Assembly (NCBI GenBank): GCA_033762715.1
Contig: JANRLL010000016.1
Span: forward strand, 186,001 to 250,000
DNA length: 64,000 nt
Direction of reading: 5' to 3'
Origin: JANRLL01 sp033762715
Lineage (GTDB): Bacteria; Pseudomonadota; Alphaproteobacteria; Rickettsiales; SXRF01
The position numbers and the translations under genes were made by a program. The notes under the pieces are model-generated. The model made no database searches. It was not told where the DNA came from and saw only the letters and a list, made by a program, of their open reading frames with translations. Shown piece by piece: positions 18,335-27,013 of the stretch (position 1 is its first letter; every line of letters starts with the position of its first letter).

Positions 18335-19690
18335 ATGCGCCTTGCTGTTATATTGCCTTATGACATGACGGCCAGGCATCTCCTAGAGACCGATTTTGTA
18401 TCGCTTCTCGCTCAGCAATCGTCTGTTGAGCAAGTGCATATCGTAGCCAGAGCAGCCCCTGTGCTGCCGGCCAATTGGCAGTATGCACCGCTTGTTCGAC
18501 CCTTCCGCTCACAACCGAAAACTCTATGGGCCGACAGCAAATTGGTGTTGGGGCATATGCTGCACCAAATACTGATTTGCCGCTTTAATCTGTTGCGCGA
18601 ATTTCAAGGATTTGCCGACCGGCTCAAGCAATCAGGTGCTTTGCGCAAACAAGAAATCAAGGAAGGCCATCCGAGCAGTCGTCTGTTTGCGTTCCCGTTT
18701 CCACGTTCGCTGAAACTCTATGGCTGGTTACTTAAAAGCTATTGGGGGCAATGGCAACGCCATCCGGCGGTAGAGGCGTGGTTTGACCAAGCGCAGCCCG
18801 ATCTTGTTGTGCTGGGTCATATTCAGAACCCCTTCATTACGCCCTATATTTTGGCGGCGCGCGCGCGGGGTATTCCTCTGATGGGCATGAATGGCAGCTG
18901 GGATCAGCCCACCACCAAAGGGCCGCTGGCGCCATGCTTGTCAGCAATCCTGGTGCAAAACGAACACATCAAAGATGAGCTAATGCGCTATCACGGTGTG
19001 AATGCCGAAAAGATTCGGGTCTGCGGTTGGCCGCAAATGGACCATTATGCACGGTATATTCCATCGGATCGCAGCGCATTTCTGCGCAGTATTGGATTGC
19101 CTGAAACCGCACGCTATATATTGTTTGGGGCCTATTCCGAACGGCTTGGGCGTCACGAGCCGCGCGTATTTGATGCGCTTGCGCGTGCTTTGCAAAAAGA
19201 CGAATTCGGTGAGCAGGTGTGGCTTTATGTGCGCGCGCATCCGCTTGATCGCCAGTGGCAAAAGCGACTAGGTTATTTGCGCGGATTGCCGCGTGTTGTG
19301 CTGGAACCGCCAAACCTAGGTGACCTTGAACACTTAACGCAACTGGTGCAGCATGCCAGCATGGTTGTCGCTTCGGCCGGCACAATTCTACTGGATGCTG
19401 CCGCCTTAGACGTGCCTGCGATCGCGCTGGCCTATGAGGATGAAACACAGCCTTATTATGACCGGCCTGCACGTCGGTTGGAGATGGAGCATTATGCAGC
19501 GGTGCTTGCCACTGGCGGCATGTGGAAGGTGCATAACGTGGCTGAGCTTAAGCAAGCAATTCTTGGTTATTTAGAAAACCCATTTTATCATGCATCCGAA
19601 CGACAAGCACTGCGCGCGCAATTTTTGGAACCGCTCGATGGCGGTGCAGCACAGCGAATCGTAGAGCAGATGGTGCGAGGAGAAGTATAA
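18335..19690 (+). CDS. Putative GT-B glycosyltransferase / surface carbohydrate biosynthesis protein
   Basis: Protein of 451 residues that I place by fold pattern only. The C-terminal half has ILVQNEHIKDEL, VCGWPQMDHY, YVRAHPLDRQW, and VVASAGTILLDAAALDVPAIAL, the sequence of elements seen in GT-B enzymes of the CDP-glycerol transferase or sialyl/polysialyl type. A hydrophobic signal is absent, so it is cytoplasmic. It lies between neuC copy 2 and neuA copy 2 and shares a TAATG junction with the latter, so transfer of the CMP-activated acid is an attractive but unproven role. Confidence 0.55.
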   Translation: MRLAVILPYDMTARHLLETDFVSLLAQQSSVEQVHIVARAAPVLPANWQYAPLVRPFRSQPKTLWADSKLVLGHMLHQILICRFNLLREFQGFADRLKQSGALRKQEIKEGHPSSRLFAFPFPRSLKLYGWLLKSYWGQWQRHPAVEAWFDQAQPDLVVLGHIQNPFITPYILAARARGIPLMGMNGSWDQPTTKGPLAPCLSAILVQNEHIKDELMRYHGVNAEKIRVCGWPQMDHYARYIPSDRSAFLRSIGLPETARYILFGAYSERLGRHEPRVFDALARALQKDEFGEQVWLYVRAHPLDRQWQKRLGYLRGLPRVVLEPPNLGDLEHLTQLVQHASMVVASAGTILLDAAALDVPAIALAYEDETQPYYDRPARRLEMEHYAAVLATGGMWKVHNVAELKQAILGYLENPFYHASERQALRAQFLEPLDGGAAQRIVEQMVRGEV

Positions 19691-20391
19691 TGCATGTAGT
19701 AGCGGTGATACCGGCTAGAGGTGGATCAAAAGGCATTCCAAAAAAGAATATCGTGCCCTTGGGTGGCAAGCCGCTCATTCAGTGGACGATCGATGCAGCC
19801 CGCAAGGCCAGCCGTTTAAGCGAGGTGATTGTCAGTACCGATAGTGAAGAGATTGCAGACATCTCCAGACAAGCAGGTGCTGCCATCCCTTTTATGCGCC
19901 CCGCTGAGTTTGCAAGCGACACGGCCAGCGGTCTTGATGTCATGCGCCATGTGATACGCTTTTATGAAAAGGTGAAACCCATTGATATACTCGTATACCT
20001 GCAACCTACATCGCCTTTCCGTAGCAGTGCTCATGTTGATGAGGCGGTGCGCCTATTGCAGGAATCGGATGCGGATGGGGTGGTGAGCGTTGTGCGCGTG
20101 CCGCATAATATGCTGCCGGAATGCCAAATGGCGATTGCAGAGGGCGGTGCTTTGCAGCCGTTGTCGGGCAACACACCGCTGGATCGACATGGTAAGCGTG
20201 AACTCTATGCGCGCAACGGCCCTGCCGTTCTGGCACTTAAAGCATCCTACATCATGAATTGTACATCGCTTTATGCTGGAAAAATACTGCCACTGGTGAT
20301 GGATACGCTAGAATCTATTGATGTTGATGATGCAAAGGATTTGCTATTGGCAGAGACATTAATTAAACACGGGATAGGCTCTACGAGATGA
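19690..20391 (+). CDS. CMP-nonulosonic acid synthetase (NeuA family, copy 2)
   Basis: Cytidylyltransferase of 233 residues with IPARGGSKGIPKKNI at the N-terminus, YLQPTSPFRSS, and the SIDVDDAKDL metal-binding tail. It is only moderately similar to copy 1 (for example IPARGG versus ITARAG), in line with a different acid substrate. Translation is coupled on both sides: TAATG with the GT-B gene upstream and ATGA with the sulfotransferase gene downstream. Confidence 0.85.
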   Translation: MHVVAVIPARGGSKGIPKKNIVPLGGKPLIQWTIDAARKASRLSEVIVSTDSEEIADISRQAGAAIPFMRPAEFASDTASGLDVMRHVIRFYEKVKPIDILVYLQPTSPFRSSAHVDEAVRLLQESDADGVVSVVRVPHNMLPECQMAIAEGGALQPLSGNTPLDRHGKRELYARNGPAVLALKASYIMNCTSLYAGKILPLVMDTLESIDVDDAKDLLLAETLIKHGIGSTR

Positions 20392-21458
20392 CAATGAAGC
20401 CGTTGTCTGCAATTTTTATCGGGGGGTTTCCTAAATCAGGGACTACATTGCTTGCTACCTTATTGGACGGGCATCCCGAATTGATGGTCTTCCCCGAAGA
20501 AACATCGGTATTAGCCATCCGTCATAATGTCCGCACCCTTAAGTCGAAGAAAAAATTCATTCGTACACGCTCGGGCGCTAGAGTGCCTGGGCTTCCAGCA
20601 GAAGAGAACGTCTTTAAGTCTGGCGTGCGCGACTATAGTTGGATTCCTGACCAAGAATATAGCACAGGGCTTAGGAAAGCTTTGTCACCCGCCAAAAATG
20701 ACCGCGAGTTGTTGGAAGCTATTTTAAAGAACTGGATAGAATTTGATCCAAAGCGCGATCGCAATAATTGGAAATATTTCGTCGAAAAAACGCCGCTCAA
20801 TGAACTTTATTACCGTAAGATTCTGGCCTGGTATCCGGAAGCTAAGTTTCTGTATATCATTCGTGACCCGCGCGATAATTTGCTGTCTTACTCTAAAAAG
20901 AAAATGGCACGCCGACCTATCCCATTGTTGATCGAGCGTTGGAAACAATCGTATCATACGGCAAAGTTGCTGGAGTCTAAAGGCATCATCCATATTATCC
21001 GCTATCGTGACTTAGTATCAGATCCCATCAAGGAGATGAAAAAAGTCGCAGCTTTCTTGCATATTGAATTCCATAGCTGCCTTATTCGCCCCACCCGCGG
21101 GGGTATTCCCTGGGAAGGCAACTCCATGTTTGGTGATAACGCTAAAGTGGTTCATGGGCGCTCGAAAGGGCGTTATAAGGAAGTCATGGATAAGCAGCTT
21201 ATTCACTATATTGAATATATGCTTTATCCCGAAATGCAGGCATTGGGTTACTCAATCAGCTATGCGACTCGTATCAAAAAATGGCTGGAAAGCCGTGGGT
21301 TCATCCAAGCGCAGGAACCATTGCTACCTGTACCCTATATTGGCTATGATCCTAATAATATCGCGGTGGAAGAAGCAGAGGGTGCTGCGATGTCGGTTAC
21401 TTCAGGATTGGCTAATCTATCAGGCGATTTACCGCGTGAGTTGAGAGCCGAGTCGTGA
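20388..21458 (+). CDS. Sulfotransferase family protein (tandem copy 1)
   Basis: Protein of 356 residues with the 5'-phosphosulfate-binding loop GGFPKSGTTLLATLL near residue 12 and the 3'-phosphate-binding motif YIIRDPRDNLLSYSK near residue 160. The family moves sulfate from PAPS to hydroxyl or amino groups; here a glycan hydroxyl is the likely acceptor. A WEGNSMFGDNAK element near the C-terminus is shared with copy 2. The last 60 residues are unlike copy 2. No PAPS synthesis genes are in the window. ATG 20388 is coupled to neuA copy 2; ATG 20394 is an alternative start. Confidence 0.82.
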   Translation: MTMKPLSAIFIGGFPKSGTTLLATLLDGHPELMVFPEETSVLAIRHNVRTLKSKKKFIRTRSGARVPGLPAEENVFKSGVRDYSWIPDQEYSTGLRKALSPAKNDRELLEAILKNWIEFDPKRDRNNWKYFVEKTPLNELYYRKILAWYPEAKFLYIIRDPRDNLLSYSKKKMARRPIPLLIERWKQSYHTAKLLESKGIIHIIRYRDLVSDPIKEMKKVAAFLHIEFHSCLIRPTRGGIPWEGNSMFGDNAKVVHGRSKGRYKEVMDKQLIHYIEYMLYPEMQALGYSISYATRIKKWLESRGFIQAQEPLLPVPYIGYDPNNIAVEEAEGAAMSVTSGLANLSGDLPRELRAES

Positions 21459-22420
21459 GCATGAAACCCTTGCAGGCGCTCTTCATTGGCGGGTTTCCTA
21501 AATCAGGTACGACCTTGCTTGCGACCTTGTTAGATAGTCATCCTGAGCTGATGGTGTTTCCGGAAGAAACGCATATTTTTTCGATGCGCAAGAAATACAC
21601 CACGATCAAAACCAGGCGCCGTTATCTACGCAGAAGTTCAGGCGCCAGCACGCCTGGCATGGACGAAGCTGTACTCGATTTTCCTTCTGGTAAACGTGAT
21701 TATTCGTTTGTTGACAAAGAGCGCTATAAAGACCAACTGCGCACCAGGTTGTCGGTTGCTAAAAATTTGCGCGAGTTGTTTGAGGCGATACTAAAAAACT
21801 GGATGGAATTCGATATTTACCGCGATAATAACCAGTGGAAATATTTTGTTGAAAAGACGCCATTTAATGAGTTGTATCATCGCAAGGCTATGGCTTGGTA
21901 TCCGGATGCGAAGTTCATTTATATTGTGCGTGATCCACGCGACAACTTGCTATCATACTCTAAGAAGCAGCCTAAGAAAACGCTCGATGAATTAATTGCT
22001 ATGTGGCGTGCCTCCTATCAGGCAGCCAGGGAGCTGATGCAAAAGGATCAGGTGTTGGTCATACGCTACGAAGATTTGGTGGCTGCGCCGCGCGCGACGA
22101 TGCGAGATGTGGCTAGCTTTTTGTCGATTGGGTTTAATGAAGTGCTCACTCAGCCCACACGCATGGGGATGCCATGGGAGGGTAACTCCATGTTTGGCGA
22201 TAATGCAAAGTCCATCCATCGCAAATCTAAGGGGCGCTATAAGACCTTAATGACGCGCGAGCAGCGGCTCTATATTGAAGGCGCATTGTATGAACCGATG
22301 CAGGCAATGGGATATAAGCCAAGCCTGGCTATGCGCTGGCGACAATTGCGCGCTAAGCTCGGATTACGCGTCGAAACGCTTGTTTTACCAGTTGAGGCCG
22401 TTTTAGCATCTGGCGAATGA
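21455..22420 (+). CDS. Sulfotransferase family protein (tandem copy 2)
   Basis: Protein of 321 residues, a close paralog of the preceding gene. Shared elements are FIGGFPKSGTTLLATLLD, FVEKTP-NELY, IVRDPRDNLLSYSKK and WEGNSMFGDNAK. GTG 21455 overlaps the previous stop; ATG 21461 is an equally good start. Its 3' end overlaps the convergent GT2 gene by 68 bases. The pair probably sulfates two different positions or sugars of the same glycan, since the regions outside the PAPS motifs have diverged. Confidence 0.82.
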   Translation: MSMKPLQALFIGGFPKSGTTLLATLLDSHPELMVFPEETHIFSMRKKYTTIKTRRRYLRRSSGASTPGMDEAVLDFPSGKRDYSFVDKERYKDQLRTRLSVAKNLRELFEAILKNWMEFDIYRDNNQWKYFVEKTPFNELYHRKAMAWYPDAKFIYIVRDPRDNLLSYSKKQPKKTLDELIAMWRASYQAARELMQKDQVLVIRYEDLVAAPRATMRDVASFLSIGFNEVLTQPTRMGMPWEGNSMFGDNAKSIHRKSKGRYKTLMTREQRLYIEGALYEPMQAMGYKPSLAMRWRQLRAKLGLRVETLVLPVEAVLASGE

Positions 22421-23183
22421 AAGCACTATATTGTTTGGCGCGCCAATAGCAGGCAGCTGATTCATACTCTTTCCAATAATCCAATGCGGCGGCATTGCGT
22501 ATGGCTACGATATGCTTGCGGTATATATGGTCAATGGCCGCTAGTATTACTTTTTGCTGCGCGGCGCCGCTGACATAAATACGCGCTAGCGGTTCGGGAA
22601 TAAGAGCAATGGAATCATAGACGCTGAAATAGCGAATCAACCAATCAATATCTTCTAAACGCCGGAGGGATTCATCTTGCATGCCTATTTCCTGAAAAAC
22701 ACTGCGGCGAATAAGCAAGGTAGAGCCAGGGCAGAAAGATTGTCCGCATAGCATGGATTGCAACCAGGTCGCATGAGTTTTCTTTGGGGTGCGCGTGGTG
22801 GACTTGGCACGTTGCAAACTCACACCGGTGAAGGATAAAGGCGTATTGGGTGCGACTTCTAAGGCGGCTACTTGCTTGGCTAATTTGGTAGGCAGCCATT
22901 CATCATCCGAATCGAGAAAAGCGATATAGGTGCCTTTGGCGGAATTGATACCGGTATTGCGTGCTGCGGCAGCGCCACGGTTTTTCGGATGATAGATAAT
23001 TGTAATTCTTGCTTCCGCTTCGTAGTGGCTGAGCGTATTGCGCGTATGGTCGGTGGAACCATCATCGACAATGATCAACTCATAATCCGTGAAGGTTTGG
23101 TTCAGTACGCTTTCTAACGCGCGCGATAGAATATTGGCGCGGTTATAGGTTGGGATAATGACGCTGACTTTGGGTATGCTCAT
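22353..23183 (-). CDS. Glycosyltransferase family 2
   Basis: GT-A protein of 276 residues. It starts VSVIIPTYNRANILSRALESV, continues ELIIVDDGSTD, has the donor-binding FLDSDDEWLP (DxD-like) motif and a LRRLEDIDWLIRY element at the acceptor side. It is the last gene of the minus-strand legionaminic operon and overlaps legC by 4 bases (ATGA). The C-terminus overlaps the opposing sulfotransferase gene. Such enzymes usually transfer one sugar onto a lipid-linked glycan; specificity is unknown. Confidence 0.82.
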   Translation of the reverse strand: MSIPKVSVIIPTYNRANILSRALESVLNQTFTDYELIIVDDGSTDHTRNTLSHYEAEARITIIYHPKNRGAAAARNTGINSAKGTYIAFLDSDDEWLPTKLAKQVAALEVAPNTPLSFTGVSLQRAKSTTRTPKKTHATWLQSMLCGQSFCPGSTLLIRRSVFQEIGMQDESLRRLEDIDWLIRYFSVYDSIALIPEPLARIYVSGAAQQKVILAAIDHIYRKHIVAIRNAAALDYWKEYESAACYWRAKQYSAFIRQMLKRPQLVKQAFRRVIRA

Positions 23184-24349
23184 AATCCCAATTTAACGCT
23201 GGAAGGCAGGCTGATGATGCGCTGGGCGAGGTCTTGCGTGCGCGAAAGATCGGCGCGTGGGCAATGGGCATACATAGGCAACTGATGCAATGGACGCCAT
23301 ACCGGACGGCAAAGCAGCTTCACATCATGCAGCGCTTGCAGGGTTTCTTCCAACCAGGCTTGCGAACCTTGCTCGGCCAGCAACGTCACCAGCCAGTAAT
23401 TGCTGGTGGTGCCTTTCGGCTCAGGCAAAATACGTAGACCTTTTACCGGTGCAAAAGCGGCGATATAGCGCTCAGCAAGTGCGCGTTTGGCCGCGACATA
23501 TTTGGCCAACTGCTCCAGCTGCGCACAACCAAGCGCCGCATTCAGGTTAGGCAGGCGGTAATTCCAGGCGATTTCATCATGCTCAAAAGCCCAGGCATGC
23601 GGCTTTTTAGCGGTGGTGGTGAGGTGTTTGAGCCTACGCGCGAGCTCGCTATCTTGCGTTACAATCGCGCCACCGCCACCGGTGGTGATAATTTTATTGC
23701 CGTTAAAGCTCAGCACCGCATGGCCAAAGCTGCCAACCGGTTTACCGCCGATGGTGGAGCCTAATGCTTCTGTCGCATCTTCAACTAGTGTCAGATGGTA
23801 TTTAGTGGCAACGCCCTGCAAGGCTGCAAGCTGGCACGGGTGGCCAAACACATGCACCGGCACCAACGCGCGAATGACACGGCCGGTTTGTTTGTTGATG
23901 GCTTCGTTGTTTTTAATCGTGACGATGCCCTCTAAATGGCGATCAAGCGCTATGGGGTCGATGCCCAAAGAAGTCTCTTCAATATCCACAAAATGCGGAA
24001 TAGCGCCGGCATGGGCAACCGAATTAGCGGTGGCAGCAAAGGTAAGCGATGGGACAATCACTTCATCGCCTGGCTTCACGCCGATAGCGGCAAGGAGTAC
24101 GTGCAAGGCACAGGTGCCATTGACCACCACGACGGCATGCTTGGCGCCACAGGCTTTTGCTAGATCTTGCTCGAAGCGGTCGACGAACGCGCCCACCGAT
24201 GACACCCAGCCATCGCGAATGCAGGAGCTGACATAGGCTTCTTCATTGCCGATGAAAAGTGGCTCATGCAGATGAATTGGCCGCGGGGCATTGCCCACGA
24301 CTGCTTCAATGGCCTGAATGATGGGGCTAGATGGTATAGCGGTGGACAT
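23180..24349 (-). CDS. legC: LegC-family PLP-dependent aminotransferase
   Basis: DegT/DnrJ/EryC1 aminotransferase of 389 residues. LegC hallmarks are the IHLHEPLFIGNEEAYV start, DGWVSSVGAFVDRFE, and VNGTCALHVLL. The PLP-binding lysine is in FNGNKIITTGGGGA. In the legionaminic pathway LegC adds an amino group at C4 of the 4-keto-6-deoxy sugar made by LegB. The reading frame extends 59 codons further upstream, but ATG 24349 matches the family start and leaves only a 23-base overlap with legB. Confidence 0.85.
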   Translation of the reverse strand: MSTAIPSSPIIQAIEAVVGNAPRPIHLHEPLFIGNEEAYVSSCIRDGWVSSVGAFVDRFEQDLAKACGAKHAVVVVNGTCALHVLLAAIGVKPGDEVIVPSLTFAATANSVAHAGAIPHFVDIEETSLGIDPIALDRHLEGIVTIKNNEAINKQTGRVIRALVPVHVFGHPCQLAALQGVATKYHLTLVEDATEALGSTIGGKPVGSFGHAVLSFNGNKIITTGGGGAIVTQDSELARRLKHLTTTAKKPHAWAFEHDEIAWNYRLPNLNAALGCAQLEQLAKYVAAKRALAERYIAAFAPVKGLRILPEPKGTTSNYWLVTLLAEQGSQAWLEETLQALHDVKLLCRPVWRPLHQLPMYAHCPRADLSRTQDLAQRIISLPSSVKLGL

Positions 24350-25340
24350 CGTGATATTGCGCGCGATTTTCCGGTTTAGCAAACCACTCGATGCTTTGCT
24401 GCAAGCCTGCACGCAGGCCGTCAATACCGCTGATTTTGGGTTTCCAGCCGAGGAGCGAGGTAATTTTACTATTGTCGCAGCAAAGGCGCTCGACTTCGCT
24501 ATGTTCAGGGCGCAGTCGCGCATCATCTTGCTTCACAGCCAGTTTTTTGCCGGTTAGCTCAGCAATGAGTTTTACCGTATCGTTGATGGTGATTTCAAAA
24601 CCGCTGCCCACGTTGATGGTTTGTCCCACTGATTTGTCGCTATCGAGGATGGCTATCATGCCGGAGACGGTATCGGCTACATAGTTGAAATCGCGCGTGG
24701 GGGATAGTGAACCAAGCGACAGGCTGTCCGCATCGCTGAGTGCTTGTAAAATAATGGTAGGAATCACCGCGCGTAGTGATTGGCGCGGGCCATACGTATT
24801 GAAGGGACGAACGGTCGCAACCGGCGTGCCAAAGGCGCAGTAATAGGAATAGGCCATTTGGTCAGCGCCGATTTTACTAGCGGAGTAAGGTGATTGACCC
24901 ACCAGCGGATGCGTCTCTGGAATAGGTACATATTGTGCGGTGCCGTATACTTCCGAGGTGGAGGTATGTACCACTTTTTTGATGCCTAAATCACGTGCGG
25001 CTTGCACGACATTAAGCGTGCCCATGACGTTGGTGTCGACATAGGAAGCAGGCGCTACGTAAGAGTAGGGGATGGCAATCAACGCGGCCAAATGCATCAC
25101 TGCATCGCATTCGCGCATCGCCTCGCGTACCGAAAACGGATCGCGTACATCGCCCATGACCAATTCGATTTTGCTACGTGTGGCATCGGGCAATGTGTCG
25201 AGCCAACCATAGCGACCAAAGGAATTATAAAGCGACATGGCGCGCACGCGCCGACCCTGAGCGACTAAGGCTTCAACCAAATGCGAGCCGATGAAACCTT
25301 CGGCGCCGGTGACTAAAACAGTGTTATGGGTATGAGGCAT
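24327..25340 (-). CDS. legB: LegB-family NAD-dependent 4,6-dehydratase
   Basis: Extended SDR of 337 residues with VTGAEGFIGSHLVEAL at the N-terminus, MSLYNSFGRYGWLD (typical of LegB), STSEVYG and the catalytic YSASK. LegB removes water from an NDP-GlcNAc (GDP-GlcNAc in Campylobacter) to give the 4-keto-6-deoxy intermediate. It stands between legH (2-base gap) and legC (overlap). Confidence 0.87.
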   Translation of the reverse strand: MPHTHNTVLVTGAEGFIGSHLVEALVAQGRRVRAMSLYNSFGRYGWLDTLPDATRSKIELVMGDVRDPFSVREAMRECDAVMHLAALIAIPYSYVAPASYVDTNVMGTLNVVQAARDLGIKKVVHTSTSEVYGTAQYVPIPETHPLVGQSPYSASKIGADQMAYSYYCAFGTPVATVRPFNTYGPRQSLRAVIPTIILQALSDADSLSLGSLSPTRDFNYVADTVSGMIAILDSDKSVGQTINVGSGFEITINDTVKLIAELTGKKLAVKQDDARLRPEHSEVERLCCDNSKITSLLGWKPKISGIDGLRAGLQQSIEWFAKPENRAQYHDVHRYTI

Positions 25341-25342
25341 GG

Positions 25343-25936
25343 CTAGATGTGAACCGTAAGTGATTTAATGAATTGATTGGAGGCAACCGTGCTGTTTTGC
25401 ACCATTACCGCGTTGCTGCCGATATAGCAACAATCTCCCACTTTTGCACCACCTAACACGACACTGCGCGGTGCGATATGCGTACCGGCACCAATTTGTG
25501 CGTCATGCTCGATGACGGCAGCCGTGTTGACGATCACACCCTCGGCAAGGCTGCTATAGCCGTTTAACACGGCACCGGCCAGAATGTTGATGCCGGCAGC
25601 TAAGGTCGCTTTGGTGCTGACAATGGCGGATGCATGAATGATGGCAGGAAAGGTTGCGCCTTTCGATTGGTAGTCGCGCATGAGCTGCAGGCGTTTTTGC
25701 AAGCTTGCTACATCGGCACCGACAAATCCCATCACCAGTTGTGGGCCTGATGCTAGCAATTTGGCGAGTGCTTCTTCATGCATGCGCACGATATTGTTTT
25801 CATCGGCCCAGCCTTTGGACTCGACATCGACATAATGGGTAAAGCCCAAATTTTGGCTGATCAGCGCATCTTGCAGCGATTTGGCATGGCCGCCCGCGCC
25901 AATTAAAATCAGCGGTCGTGATGCGTCGATCATCAT
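25343..25936 (-). CDS. legH: LegH/PglD/NeuD-like sugar N- or O-acetyltransferase
   Basis: Protein of 197 residues. An N-terminal Rossmann part (LILIGAGGHAKSLQDAL) is followed by a left-handed beta-helix of hexapeptide repeats (for example IVNTAAVIEHDAQIGAGTHIAP). In PglD-type enzymes a His in this region (here HDAQ) is the catalytic base. In this operon it should acetylate the 4-amino group made by LegC. Two ATGs in a row start the gene, overlapping the stop of the ptmE-like gene. Confidence 0.8.
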   Translation of the reverse strand: MMIDASRPLILIGAGGHAKSLQDALISQNLGFTHYVDVESKGWADENNIVRMHEEALAKLLASGPQLVMGFVGADVASLQKRLQLMRDYQSKGATFPAIIHASAIVSTKATLAAGINILAGAVLNGYSSLAEGVIVNTAAVIEHDAQIGAGTHIAPRSVVLGGAKVGDCCYIGSNAVMVQNSTVASNQFIKSLTVHI

Positions 25937-27009
25937 GATTGGTTGGACACTAAGGTAAGGCGGGCTTTTTCTAAATCATCGTGGCGGCCTACATCCAGCC
26001 AGTTTTCGCGCAACGGGAATACGGCGACTTTCTTTTTGGCCTGCACCAATGACAACAGCAAATTCGGCATGTCGATATGGGTGTCAGTAGGCACCATCGA
26101 CAATACTTCAGGGCTGATCACATAAATGCCGGCACTGACCAAATCTTCGTAGATAGGCTTTTCGACAATATTATTGAGCAGGCCATTTTTCATCTGTATC
26201 ACGCCAAAGGGCACTTCCAGCTTATGCTCGCGTGCGCAGACGGTGGCCACCGCGCCGCTTGCTTGATGGAACTCGATAATGTTGGCAAAATCAACCGACA
26301 CCATGATGTCGCCATTCATAACGATGAAAGGTTTATCGATCGATTGGTTTAATAGCGAGAGCGCACCGGCGGTGCCTAGGAATTTAGATTCGCGCACATA
26401 ATTGATGTTGCAGCCGATCGTGCTGCCATCGCCGAAATATTCTTCAATGACATGCCCCAGATGGTTGATGCAGACATGAAATTGCGAAAAGCCCTGGTTG
26501 ATGAAGTTATGCAAAATCCAATCGAGCATCGGGCGGCCGTTGATTTCCACCATCGGCTTAGGAATATGGGTGGTAAGGGGCAGCAAACGCTGGCCTTTGC
26601 CGCCTGCCATCAACACGACGCTATTGGCTTGCGGCGCACGTTTCTGCCCCAATAATTGCTGGCGCATTACAATGCCTGCTACCGTTTGGTCGGGATTGAC
26701 CAGCGGGATTTGGCGAATATCCATCACCTGCATCATCTCAAGCAATTGCTGACGCGTGCTATGCACCGGCATGGTGTAGGGCGAGCTATGCATGATTTGG
26801 GCAATCGGGGTTTCCATATTGCAGCCGCGAATCAGGCCGCGGCGAATATCGCCATCGGTGAGTGAGCCAATCAATTTACCGGCATCATCCACCACCAGGG
26901 CGATTTTTGCCACCGATGCTTCGATACGTTGCATCGCTTCCAAAATGGGCGCGTTTTGTGTGAGGCAAACCTCGGACGCATCAATAATAGGATAGGTGGT
27001 GCTCGGCAT
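25933..27009 (-). CDS. ptmE: PtmE-like CBS-domain sugar-1-phosphate nucleotidyltransferase
   Basis: Protein of 358 residues. Two CBS domains (about 1-120, with IGSLTDGDIRRGLI) precede a nucleotidyltransferase domain that begins VLMAGGKGQRLLPLT and has HIPKPMVEI, MNGDIMVSVDF and ENWLDVGRHDD. Campylobacter PtmE has the same layout and makes GDP-GlcNAc from glucosamine-1-phosphate for the legionaminic pathway. Its presence suggests a GDP-linked route here. It is 4 bases downstream of legI. Confidence 0.82.
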   Translation of the reverse strand: MPSTTYPIIDASEVCLTQNAPILEAMQRIEASVAKIALVVDDAGKLIGSLTDGDIRRGLIRGCNMETPIAQIMHSSPYTMPVHSTRQQLLEMMQVMDIRQIPLVNPDQTVAGIVMRQQLLGQKRAPQANSVVLMAGGKGQRLLPLTTHIPKPMVEINGRPMLDWILHNFINQGFSQFHVCINHLGHVIEEYFGDGSTIGCNINYVRESKFLGTAGALSLLNQSIDKPFIVMNGDIMVSVDFANIIEFHQASGAVATVCAREHKLEVPFGVIQMKNGLLNNIVEKPIYEDLVSAGIYVISPEVLSMVPTDTHIDMPNLLLSLVQAKKKVAVFPLRENWLDVGRHDDLEKARLTLVSNQS

Positions 27010-27013
27010 ATGC

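Noticed and set aside
23613..24236. 207-codon plus-strand frame opposite legC
   Set aside because: It mirrors the codon pattern of the real gene and has no ribosome-binding site or recognisable domain.
24350..24526. N-terminal extension of legC by 59 codons
   Set aside because: The extension lies wholly in the legB coding region in another frame and is unlike the family start.
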